Source: Gemmatimonadales bacterium
GTDB taxonomy: Bacteria > Gemmatimonadota > Gemmatimonadetes > Gemmatimonadales > GWC2-71-9
Length of the DNA: 7,267 bases
Assembly: GCA_013812695.1 (NCBI GenBank)
Contig: JACCSZ010000059.1
Coordinates: 1 to 7,267 of the forward strand
Direction of reading: 5' to 3'
The translations under genes and the position numbers were made by a program. The notes beneath the pieces were generated by a model. That model saw nothing but the letters and a program-made list of their open reading frames with translations. It was not told where the DNA came from and searched no databases. This document shows positions 1-5,762 of this stretch, in pieces. Within the stretch, counting starts at the first letter, position 1, and the number at the start of each line of letters is the position of its first letter.

Positions 1-1
1 G

Positions 2-817
2 GTGTCGGCCGACAAGGGGCAGCTCGAGCAGGTGATCGTCAACCTGGCCCTCAACGCCCGCGATGCCATGCCGCCTACCGGCACGCTCACTATCACCACG
101 TCGGAAGTCGCGCTGGAGGACGGCGTCATCGGATACGCCGGCGATTCCATCCCGAGCGGCCACTATTGCCTCATCGCCGTGCGTGATACCGGCGTGGGAA
201 TGGACGCGTCGACCCAGGCCCGTATCTTCGAGCCCTTTTTTACCACCAAGCCCGTCGGCGAGGGCACCGGACTTGGCCTCGCGGCGGCATACGGCATCAT
301 GGAGCAGCACAGCGGGCATGTCGAGGTAGTGAGCGCCCCCGGGCAGGGAACTACGTTCCGGCTCTATTTCCCACTGCCGCCTGAGCACGCCGTGCCCGAT
401 CGAATCGAGGAGCCGCCGCCCGGTGTGGCCGACGCGCCGGCAGGGGCGACCGTGCTCGTGGTCGAAGATGAGCCGGCGGTCCGTGAAATTGTCGCGCGGA
501 CCCTGGAGGGCGGCGGCCTCCACGTACTCCAGGCCTCCGATGGGGCGATGGCGCTCCAAGTGATCGAACGCGAGGGGCGCCCGGACCTGGTCCTGACCGA
601 CCTGATGATGCCGGGGATCGGCGGCACCGAGCTGGCACGGCGCCTGATAACCCGCTGGCCGGACCTCCCCATTCTGTACATGTCGGGCTACTCGGCGGAG
701 GACCTCCGCCGGCAGGGTGCCGACGGCCCTGATGGTGTCACCCTGCAGAAGCCGCTCAGGTCGGAGCATCTGCTGAGGAGCGTCAACGCGGCGCTGGCGG
801 CACGGACGTCCGGATAG
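2..817 (+). CDS. Hybrid sensor histidine kinase, C-terminal part (HATPase + receiver), 5' truncated
   Basis: This is the end of a sensor kinase that would autophosphorylate on a histidine upstream of the window and pass the phosphate to its own or another receiver. The frame is open at the left edge; the GTG at 2 sits inside the conserved ATPase lead-in (ADKGQLEQ) and is almost certainly not the real start. Numbering from that codon, the ATPase domain shows the N box (NLALNARDAM, 14-23), the G1 box (DTGVGM, 62-67), the F box (FEPFFTTK, 76-83) and the G2 box (GTGLGL, 88-93). A proline-rich linker (about 125-148) leads to a receiver domain with acidic pair E155/D156, phosphoacceptor D200 in LTDLMMPG, switch S228 and K250 in QKPL, so it looks fully functional. 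Sensor domain, DHp histidine and signal are not visible. Nothing here shows which output it controls. It ends in TAG at 815-817, convergent with the receptor gene. Confidence 0.95.
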   Translation: MSADKGQLEQVIVNLALNARDAMPPTGTLTITTSEVALEDGVIGYAGDSIPSGHYCLIAVRDTGVGMDASTQARIFEPFFTTKPVGEGTGLGLAAAYGIMEQHSGHVEVVSAPGQGTTFRLYFPLPPEHAVPDRIEEPPPGVADAPAGATVLVVEDEPAVREIVARTLEGGGLHVLQASDGAMALQVIEREGRPDLVLTDLMMPGIGGTELARRLITRWPDLPILYMSGYSAEDLRRQGADGPDGVTLQKPLRSEHLLRSVNAALAARTSG

Positions 818-824
818 CTGTATG

Positions 825-844
825 CGCACGGCGGAAGCCGTGCG
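825..844. terminator. Hairpin in convergent gap, possible bidirectional terminator
   Basis: A perfect 8-bp stem (CGCACGGC / GCCGTGCG, 825-832 and 837-844) closes a GGAA loop, which fits the GNRA tetraloop pattern on the + strand. It starts eight bases after the kinase stop and lies 16 bases beyond the receptor stop on the other strand, where a terminator for both would be expected. No T-run follows on either strand, so it is not a classical intrinsic terminator. It may act with Rho or as a 3'-end stabilising stem. Confidence 0.45.
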
Positions 845-856
845 GGTCCTGCCCGC
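842..856. repeat. Second small inverted repeat overlapping the first hairpin
   Basis: GCGGG (842-846) and CCCGC (852-856) form a 5-bp all-GC stem with a 5-base loop. It shares bases 842-844 with the larger stem to the left, so the two cannot form fully at the same time. From the receptor side (- strand) this stem is transcribed first, from the kinase side second. It may assist 3'-end formation, but short GC stems are common in DNA of this composition. Confidence 0.3.
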
Positions 857-860
857 CTGC

Positions 861-2984
861 CTACGGCGTCACGCCCGTCCGGTACCCGACCTCCGCCCCG
901 AAGTAGATCACCCGCCGAGGCGCCGGCTCGATCACCCGGCCGCCGATGCCGTTCAGCGTCACCGAGCCGATGTACCGCCGGTCCCAGAGGTTGTTGAGGC
1001 CGAGGAACGGGGCGAGCTGCAGGCTGCCGGCCTCGCCCTCCCAGCCGAGCCGCAGGTTGGTGACCCCGGCATTCCACGAGTCCACGACCAGGGTGTTCGC
1101 GTCGTCCGCCGCGACCGACGAGCTGAGCGTGTGGTCCGCGTCGAGGTAGAAGCCGCGCGGCAGCGCGGATCGCAGCCCGAACCGCCAGAAGTGCTGGGGC
1201 ACGCCGGGTAGCCGGTTCCCGTCGAACTCGCCGCTGGCGAACCGGTAGCGGGCGTAGGTGTAGGCTCCGCTCAGGGTGAGCGCCGGCGCCGGCGTCACGC
1301 TCAGGCCGACTTCCGCGCCGTCGTTGTGGGTTCTCCCCGTGTTGCCGAAGAACGCCCGACCCCCGATCTCGCCCTCCTGCACGATCGCCTCGGAGATGCG
1401 GCCGAGAAACGCGGCGAACGAGTAGCTCACCCCGCGGGTCGGTTGGCCCCGGGCGCCGACCTCGTAGTTGACCGCGCGCTGCGGCCCGAGCGCCGGATTG
1501 AAGCCGCCCGAGCCATCGGCCTGGTTCACGAGCTCCGTGGTCGTCGGGGTCTCGAAGGCGGTCGAGAGGTTCACGTACGGCACGAACCGCTCGCCGAACG
1601 ACCAGCTCGCCCCGACGTTGCCGCTCAGCGCGGACATCGTGCGGGAGCCGCTGTCGTCGAAGCCGTCGCCGACATAGCGATCGTCGAGGTTGAAGCGCAC
1701 GTAGTCGTAGCGCGCGCCACTGCTCAGCAGCAGACGCTCGGTGGGGCTCCACTGCACCTGGGCGAATGGCCCCAGTTCGGTCACCTTCTCCCGCTGGTCG
1801 AGGAACACGTCCGCGGTCCGGACGCCGGCGTCGGACACGAAGTTCTGCCGGTCGTCCCGCAACCGCTGCAGGTCTGCGCCCGCCACCAGCCGCGGTGACC
1901 GGTCGCCGGGCCCGAGCCGCCGGCTGGCGCTGAGCCGGAGACCACCCGCCGCGCGGTCGATGGCGACGAACGTGCCGGCGGTCGGTCCGGGATTGATGTC
2001 CGGGGGCGCCGCCAGCGGATTCGCCAGGTCGCGCAGCAGGCCGAAGACGCTGACCTCGTACTCGTTCCCGGCGTCGTCGAAGTGCCGGAGGCCGAGCGCG
2101 AGCTGATGCTGCTGGGCATCCTTGTCGGCGTCACGGCGGATATTGTTGGCCGCCGCGGAGTCGGGGTTGACGAGGTACTCCGCCAGGGTGAGCGCCCCCG
2201 GGTTCTCGGCCTCCGGGTTGTCGGCGAGACCCAGCCGCAGCGTCGCCGCGGTCGAGCCGCCGATCAGGTAGTCCACGCCGGCGTTGAGCTGGCGGAACTC
2301 CGCCGCGCTGTGCTGCCGGAACCCGTCGGCCTTGAATCGGGACACCGACAGCGTTCCGCTCACGTTGCCGGAGCGCGCCGAGCTCCAGCTCTGCACCTTG
2401 GAAAACTTGTCGCCGTTGCGCTCGCCATCGCCGGCCTGGAACCGGACGCGCTGCGCGAACGGTCCCGCCGCGGCGCGCTGGGTCTGAAACGCGATCACGC
2501 CGCCGGAGGCGTTGCCGTAGAGTGACGAGCTCGCCCCCTTCAGCACCTCGGCCCGCTCGAGGCTGGCGAAGTCGATGTTGGTGAGCTGGGTCTGCCCGTC
2601 GGGGAGGGTCTGCGGGATGCCGTCGAGGAGGATTTTGAGGCCGCGCACCCCAAAATTCGAACGGCTGCCGAAGCCCCGGATCGAAATCCGCTGGTCCAGC
2701 GAGAAGTTGTAGCGGTTGCTGACGACGACCCCGGGCACGTTGTTCAGCGCCTCGTCGATCCCGAGCGTCTGTTGCCCGCGCTGGAGATCGCCCCGGTCGA
2801 GCACCGCCGTGGCGAAAGGCACCCGCGAGAGCGGCTCCCGCGTCCGCGTGACGGTCACGTTGAGCTCGGGCAGCCGGGTCACCTGGGTGGTGTCCGTGCG
2901 GGCGGTGTCCGCGCGCGCGGGTTCCTGCGCAAAGGCTGGGGTGGCGATCGCGAGCATGGCGAGCAGGGGGGCAAGTCCGCGCAT
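861..2984 (-). CDS. TonB-dependent outer-membrane receptor, YncD/PqqU-like
   Basis: An outer-membrane beta-barrel that should import a scarce ligand using energy from TonB-ExbB-ExbD. The 707-residue protein starts with a clear signal peptide (residues 1-19, cut after AFA before Q20), then a TonB-box-like stretch (ELNVTVT, 40-46) and a plug domain to about 165 with the motifs ISIRGFGSR, LLDGIPQTLPDGQ, NIDFASLERAEVLKG and SSLYGNASGGVI. The rest is alternating barrel strands with aromatic girdle residues and acidic loops, ending in VIYFGAEVGYR plus six more residues. The plug wording and the barrel segment STAFETPTTTELVNQ are, from memory of the family, closest to E. coli YncD, now PqqU, a pyrroloquinoline quinone importer of the FecA-like group; siderophore or another ligand remains possible. 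ATG at 2984 is supported by AGGAG six bases upstream. It stands alone, divergent from the cyclodeaminase row, with no TonB, periplasmic binding protein or ABC genes beside it. Confidence 0.95.
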   Translation of the reverse strand: MRGLAPLLAMLAIATPAFAQEPARADTARTDTTQVTRLPELNVTVTRTREPLSRVPFATAVLDRGDLQRGQQTLGIDEALNNVPGVVVSNRYNFSLDQRISIRGFGSRSNFGVRGLKILLDGIPQTLPDGQTQLTNIDFASLERAEVLKGASSSLYGNASGGVIAFQTQRAAAGPFAQRVRFQAGDGERNGDKFSKVQSWSSARSGNVSGTLSVSRFKADGFRQHSAAEFRQLNAGVDYLIGGSTAATLRLGLADNPEAENPGALTLAEYLVNPDSAAANNIRRDADKDAQQHQLALGLRHFDDAGNEYEVSVFGLLRDLANPLAAPPDINPGPTAGTFVAIDRAAGGLRLSASRRLGPGDRSPRLVAGADLQRLRDDRQNFVSDAGVRTADVFLDQREKVTELGPFAQVQWSPTERLLLSSGARYDYVRFNLDDRYVGDGFDDSGSRTMSALSGNVGASWSFGERFVPYVNLSTAFETPTTTELVNQADGSGGFNPALGPQRAVNYEVGARGQPTRGVSYSFAAFLGRISEAIVQEGEIGGRAFFGNTGRTHNDGAEVGLSVTPAPALTLSGAYTYARYRFASGEFDGNRLPGVPQHFWRFGLRSALPRGFYLDADHTLSSSVAADDANTLVVDSWNAGVTNLRLGWEGEAGSLQLAPFLGLNNLWDRRYIGSVTLNGIGGRVIEPAPRRVIYFGAEVGYRTGVTP

Positions 2985-2990
2985 GAGTCT

Positions 2991-2995
2991 CTCCT
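2991..2995 (-). promoter_or_regulatory. Ribosome binding site of the TonB-dependent receptor
   Basis: On the - strand AGGAG (inside the purine run GAGGAGAGA) lies six bases before ATG 2984. This fixes the receptor start and agrees with the signal peptide beginning at that ATG. It is one of only two strong Shine-Dalgarno sites in the window. Confidence 0.85.
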
Positions 2996-3009
2996 CGATT
3001 CAGGCTGGA

Positions 3010-3015
3010 AAGGTA
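3010..3015 (-). promoter_or_regulatory. Candidate -10 element for the receptor gene
   Basis: The - strand reads TACCTT here (3015 to 3010) within CGCGTTACCTTTCC. It would start a transcript near 3003, giving a leader of about 20 bases that carries the ribosome site. A -35 box at the usual spacing is poor (CGAGCA), so an activator or a non-consensus sigma factor would be needed. A similar string precedes the gene on the opposite strand, which is the main reason for listing it. Confidence 0.3.
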
Positions 3016-3016
3016 A

Positions 3017-3047
3017 CGCGGTGCTCGTCCGGTGCTCGGCCACCGCG
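3017..3047. repeat. Inverted repeat CGCGGTG-N17-CACCGCG in the divergent gap
   Basis: A perfect 7-bp inverted repeat (3017-3023 and 3041-3047) separated by 17 bases spans the part of the gap where the receptor promoter's -35 region would lie. Its arm spacing of 24 bp centre to centre is somewhat over two helical turns, so it could be bound as two half-sites or form a cruciform or hairpin. Given the very high GC content, chance cannot be excluded. Confidence 0.35.
3020..3038. repeat. Direct repeat GGTGCTCG x2, 11-bp period
   Basis: GGTGCTCG occurs at 3020-3027 and again at 3031-3038, exactly 11 bp apart, about one helical turn. Repeats on the same face of the DNA next to a start site are typical of binding sites for response regulators or other activators. 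The pair lies just upstream of the candidate receptor -10 box and inside the larger inverted repeat. The binding protein is unknown. It does not resemble a Fur box, which is AT-rich. Confidence 0.4.
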
Positions 3048-3072
3048 CGTCGGGACGGCAGCTGGCGCCTGC

Positions 3073-3101
3073 TTGTATCGCCCCGGCGGCCCGCGTACTT
3101 T
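3073..3101 (+). promoter_or_regulatory. Candidate promoter for the five-gene row, probably leaderless
   Basis: TTGTAT (3073-3078) and TACTTT (3096-3101) are separated by 17 bases, the standard sigma-70 spacing, although each hexamer matches consensus at only three of six positions. A transcript would begin around 3107-3109, three to five bases before ATG 3112. No purine-rich ribosome site precedes that ATG, so the message is probably leaderless or nearly so. Confidence 0.45.
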
Positions 3102-3111
3102 CCTCCCGCAA

Positions 3112-4203
3112 ATGCCCCGAACCTCCAGCACATTGCCGGATTTTTCCCGGCCGCCCTTCGCCGGGGCACCGGACGCGCGTTTCGCGCCGCTGCCGGCCGA
3201 CGGCGTCCTGCCCGAAGGCTTCTTCTCGACCTCGAACCTGCCGACCTATATCCAGGTCGAGGGACGCTGGCTGGCCCCGAGCCGGCCCCGGATGGACTGC
3301 GTGGTCGTCCGCCGGGACGGAGGCCTGGAGACCATCGAGCCGCGCCGGCTGGCCCGAGGCGAGTCGATCGCCATGGGTGAGGCGGAGGATGGCACCGAGG
3401 GGATCGTGGTCCACGCGCTCGGTTTCTTGGGAGGCGGGCACGGCGCCAACGAGTTTCGGTTCATGTCGACCGAGGTGAGCCGCGAGCGTCCGGTCAACTA
3501 CGAGGAGCTGGCCGCCCGCGTCGGCGAGGAGAAGCGCCGGGGCGGCTCGCTCGTCTGGGTCGTCGGGCCGGCGCTCGTCCATTCCCGGGCCCGCGCGGAT
3601 TTCGAGTGGTTCATCCGGAACGGCTACGTCCAGGCGGTGCTCGCGGGAAACGCCGTCGCCGTGCACGACATCGAAGCGGCGATCTTCGGCACCACCCTCG
3701 GCATGAGCAATACGGGACAACCCACCGAAGGCGGCCACGGGCTGCACATGCGCGCCATCAACCGCGTGCGCGCGGCGGGCTCGATCGAGCGGGCGGTCGA
3801 GACCGGCCTGATCGGGAGCGGCATCATGCACGCCCTCGTCACCACCAACATCCCGTTCGTGCTCGCGGGGTCCATTCGCGACGACGGCCCGCTGCCCGGG
3901 GTCTACAGCAACACCCTCGAGGCACAGGACGCGATGCGCGAGCACACGGTCAAGGCCACCGGCGCCATCTTCGTCGCCACGGCGTTGCACGCCATCGCGG
4001 TCGGGAACATGCTGCCGGCTTTTTACCTGTGCGACGGGGGGCCGGTGCCCCTGATGACGATCTGCGTCGACCAGACGGAGTTCGTCGTCAACAAGCTCAA
4101 GGACCGGGGCACGCATCAGGCCTACGGCGTGGTGACCAACGCGCAGGACTTCATGCACGTGCTGCGGTTTTACACCGAACGCTGGGAGCAGGGCGCGCAG
4201 TGA
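3112..4203 (+). CDS. Archaeal-type ornithine cyclodeaminase homologue (LOR/SDH-type, TIGR00300-like)
   Basis: A 363-residue cytoplasmic protein matching the family first described as the LOR/SDH conserved region (TIGR00300), whose studied members, the archaeal ornithine cyclodeaminases and the C-terminal half of cyanobacterial AgrE/ArgZ, convert ornithine to proline and ammonia using bound NAD+. Hallmarks: GFFSTSNLPTYI (36-47), MDC (61-63), the nucleotide-binding region LVWVVGPALVHS (from about 147), RNGYVQAVLAGNAVAVHDIE, EGGH (206-209), AGSIRDDGPLP (252-262), ICVD (317-320) and DRGTHQA (331-337). Family members known to me carry about 80 further N-terminal residues; here a short unrelated-looking leader of about 27 residues replaces them, and the 127-base gap leaves no room for more. 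No arginine dihydrolase domain is fused. ATG 3112 is the first start outside the divergent receptor gene; it lacks a ribosome site. The stop overlaps the next start by four bases. Family assignment is firm; activity on ornithine is inferred. Confidence 0.88.
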   Translation: MPRTSSTLPDFSRPPFAGAPDARFAPLPADGVLPEGFFSTSNLPTYIQVEGRWLAPSRPRMDCVVVRRDGGLETIEPRRLARGESIAMGEAEDGTEGIVVHALGFLGGGHGANEFRFMSTEVSRERPVNYEELAARVGEEKRRGGSLVWVVGPALVHSRARADFEWFIRNGYVQAVLAGNAVAVHDIEAAIFGTTLGMSNTGQPTEGGHGLHMRAINRVRAAGSIERAVETGLIGSGIMHALVTTNIPFVLAGSIRDDGPLPGVYSNTLEAQDAMREHTVKATGAIFVATALHAIAVGNMLPAFYLCDGGPVPLMTICVDQTEFVVNKLKDRGTHQAYGVVTNAQDFMHVLRFYTERWEQGAQ

Positions 4204-4562
4204 GCGGGGATGGCTGGCCCAGGCTGGCCGCGGCGGTGGCGGAGCGCATCCCGCCCGCGGAGGTCGACGGGGTCTGGCTCTTCACCACCCTGCGACACGA
4301 GGGACGCGAGTGGGGCACCGCGGTGCTCTCCCGCGTGGACGGCGATCGCCGCCGCATCTACACCGCCCGCTACATGCTGCAGGTCAAGGGGAAGTCGCGC
4401 GGGCAGTTCGAGGCGTCGGTCGAGGAGGTGGGCAGCGGACCTGTCGCGGCCCTCGACCGGTTGCTCGTGGACGCGCGCCGCCGTATCGACGACGAGCAGC
4501 CGGCGCTGCCGGTGCCGCCCGACGAATGGTTCGCGGCCGTGCCCGATGCCCAGCCTCGCTAG
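4200..4562 (+). CDS. Conserved-looking hypothetical protein, 120 aa
   Basis: I do not recognise this protein. It starts at GTG 4200, overlapping the previous stop (GTGA), with GGAG about 11 bases upstream, and its last 17 bases overlap the fur start. The 120-residue product is soluble, has no cysteine, no signal peptide and no membrane segment. An N-terminal helix (about 5-17) is followed by what look like several beta strands (VDGVWLFTTL, EWGTAVLSRV, RRRIYTARYML, GQFEASVEEVG), then an amphipathic helix (VAALDRLLVDARRRID, about 82-97) and a proline-rich tail with DEWFAAVP. This beta-sheet plus helix order suggests a small single-domain fold. Reading frame and codon use match the neighbours, and the double overlap argues that it is really translated. 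It could serve the cyclodeaminase as partner, or be a general small protein carried with fur; no function can be named. Confidence 0.75.
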   Translation: MSGDGWPRLAAAVAERIPPAEVDGVWLFTTLRHEGREWGTAVLSRVDGDRRRIYTARYMLQVKGKSRGQFEASVEEVGSGPVAALDRLLVDARRRIDDEQPALPVPPDEWFAAVPDAQPR

Positions 4563-5016
4563 CGCCGAGGGCGCGGCCCTCCTCGAGCGCTTTCGCCGGT
4601 ATCTCCGCGAGCACCGGCAGCCGGTCACCCGGCAGCGCGACCTGGTCGCGCAGACGGTGTTTCTCTCCGACGATCATCCCTCCGTCGAAGGCATTCGCCG
4701 CGCGCTCAAGGAGCGCGGCGAGCACGTCGGCACCGCCACGGTGTATCGGACGCTCGAAGTCCTCGTGGAGAGCGGGCTGGTCCGCGCGCAGGACTTCGGC
4801 GAAGGGTTCAAGCGCTACGAGCCGATGCCGGCGCAGGCGGATCACGAGCACCTGATCTGCGAGCGGTGCGGCCGCGTCGTGGAGTTCCAGAACGACCGGC
4901 TCGAGCGGATGCTGCCCATCATTGCCGACGAGCACGGCTTCCAGCACCAGCGCCATCGAGTCGAGATCTACGGCGTCTGCCGCGAGTGCCTGCAACGCGA
5001 GCTGGGCGGGCTGTGA
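4546..5016 (+). CDS. fur: Fur-family metal-responsive transcriptional repressor
   Basis: A 156-residue dimeric repressor of the Fur family. The N-terminal winged helix includes VTRQRDLVAQTVF (27-39), HPSVEGI (44-50) and the recognition helix GTATVYRTLEVLVESGLV (62-79). The metal-binding half has ADHEHLICERCGRVVEF (98-114) and YGVCREC (142-148). Aligned by eye with E. coli Fur, the regulatory-site ligands H33, E81, H88 and H90 correspond to H44, E92, H100 and H102, and both CxxC pairs of the structural zinc site (C105/C108, C145/C148) are present. The residue that is Asp104 in the peroxide sensor PerR is Glu113 here, which favours Fur over PerR; Zur cannot be fully excluded. ATG 4546 lies inside the upstream gene without a ribosome site, so translation is probably coupled. 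Its TGA overlaps the ccdA start. No Fur-box-like sequence was found in this window. Confidence 0.92.
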   Translation: MPSLASAEGAALLERFRRYLREHRQPVTRQRDLVAQTVFLSDDHPSVEGIRRALKERGEHVGTATVYRTLEVLVESGLVRAQDFGEGFKRYEPMPAQADHEHLICERCGRVVEFQNDRLERMLPIIADEHGFQHQRHRVEIYGVCRECLQRELGGL

Positions 5017-5741
5017 ACGAGCCGGGCACGCTCGGCCTGTTCGTCGCCTTCGCGGCGGGGCTCCTCAGCTTTCTGTCGCCGTGCGTGCTTCCGCTGGTAC
5101 CCTCCTATATCGGCTTTCTCACCGGGATGTCGCTGCCCGAGATGAGCGGCCGGCGCCGCGTCGCGGTCGGCCACGCGTTGCTGTTCGTCCTCGGGTTCTC
5201 GCTCGTCTTCGTGCTGCTGGGGGCGAGCGCGACCGCGCTCGGACGCGCGCTCAACTATTACCAGGTCTGGCTGCAGCGGATCGGCGGCGTACTGATCATC
5301 GCCTTTGGCCTGGTCTGCCTCGGCGTGATCAAGGTGGGAGTGCTGAGCCAGGAGCGCCGGGTGCAGGTCGAGCGGAAGCCGGTCGGCTACCTCGGGTCGG
5401 CGTTGGTGGGCATGGCTTTTGCCGCTGGCTGGACGCCTTGTATCGGTCCCGTGCTGGGCGGCATCCTCGGCCTCGCCGCCACCTCCGGCGATGTCACGAG
5501 GGGAATGCTGCTCCTGGGCTCGTACTCCGCCGGGCTCGCCGTCCCGTTCTTGATCGCCGCGGTGGCGCTCGACTCGTTCCTGGGGTGGTTTCAGCGATTC
5601 CGTCGATACCTGCCGTGGGTCATGCGCGCCAGCGGCATTCTCCTGATCTTCGTCGGCATGCTGATGGTGACCGGAGAGTTCACCCGGCTTGCGGGGTGGC
5701 TGCAACAGTTCACGCCGGCGGTGTTGCGCGAACAACTCTAA
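5013..5741 (+). CDS. ccdA: CcdA/DsbD-beta-type thiol-disulfide transporter
   Basis: A 242-residue inner-membrane protein that carries reducing equivalents from cytoplasmic thioredoxin to extracytoplasmic thiol proteins, chiefly for cytochrome c maturation. Six membrane segments are apparent (about 7-30, 55-77, 90-107, 128-155, 163-190, 205-225). The two family-defining cysteines are C24 in LSFLSPCVLPLVPSY and C143 in AAGWTPCIGPVLGG, the redox pair at the ends of the two pseudo-repeats. A third cysteine, C102, lies in the third segment. Length is normal for CcdA and there is no fused DsbD alpha or thioredoxin-like domain. No thioredoxin-like partner (ResA/CcmG) and no cytochrome c assembly gene is in view. 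It starts at GTG 5013, overlapping the fur stop by four bases (GTGA), with only a weak GGGCGG upstream. It ends in TAA 5739-5741, 21 bases before the acyltransferase. Confidence 0.93.
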   Translation: MNEPGTLGLFVAFAAGLLSFLSPCVLPLVPSYIGFLTGMSLPEMSGRRRVAVGHALLFVLGFSLVFVLLGASATALGRALNYYQVWLQRIGGVLIIAFGLVCLGVIKVGVLSQERRVQVERKPVGYLGSALVGMAFAAGWTPCIGPVLGGILGLAATSGDVTRGMLLLGSYSAGLAVPFLIAAVALDSFLGWFQRFRRYLPWVMRASGILLIFVGMLMVTGEFTRLAGWLQQFTPAVLREQL

Positions 5742-5751
5742 GATCCCTCGT

Positions 5752-5756
5752 GGAGG
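5752..5756 (+). promoter_or_regulatory. Ribosome binding site of the acyltransferase gene
   Basis: GGAGG lies six bases before GTG 5763 and decides the start of the acyltransferase, which otherwise has no nearby ATG. It contrasts with the weak or absent sites of the four genes before it and suggests that this last gene is translated independently, even though 21 bases leave little room for its own promoter. Confidence 0.85.
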
Positions 5757-5762
5757 TTCCTG

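Noticed and set aside
688..1752. 354-residue open frame on the - strand inside the receptor gene
   Set aside because: It is a different frame of the same strand as the receptor, whose translation has clear barrel motifs through this part. The alternative product is Arg-rich with no family signal.
2716..3111. N-terminal extension of the cyclodeaminase homologue to an upstream ATG
   Set aside because: The extra 132 residues would lie antisense to the receptor start and are Ser/Arg-rich with no similarity to the expected N-terminal domain. ATG 3112 is a far better start.
2985..3111. Fur box or cobalamin riboswitch in the divergent gap
   Set aside because: No AT-rich palindrome resembling a Fur box is present. 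The gap is too short for a cobalamin riboswitch, and I see nothing like its conserved B12-box.
2131..4158. 675-residue open frame on the - strand opposite the cyclodeaminase
   Set aside because: It runs antisense to a well-conserved gene and overlaps the receptor in another frame. Its Arg/Pro/His/Ala-rich translation has no recognisable domain. This is the usual shadow in very GC-rich coding DNA.
3606..4199. Long upstream extension of the 120-residue hypothetical protein
   Set aside because: This part overlaps the cyclodeaminase in another frame and is Arg/His-rich. The GTG at 4200, overlapping the preceding stop, is the natural start.
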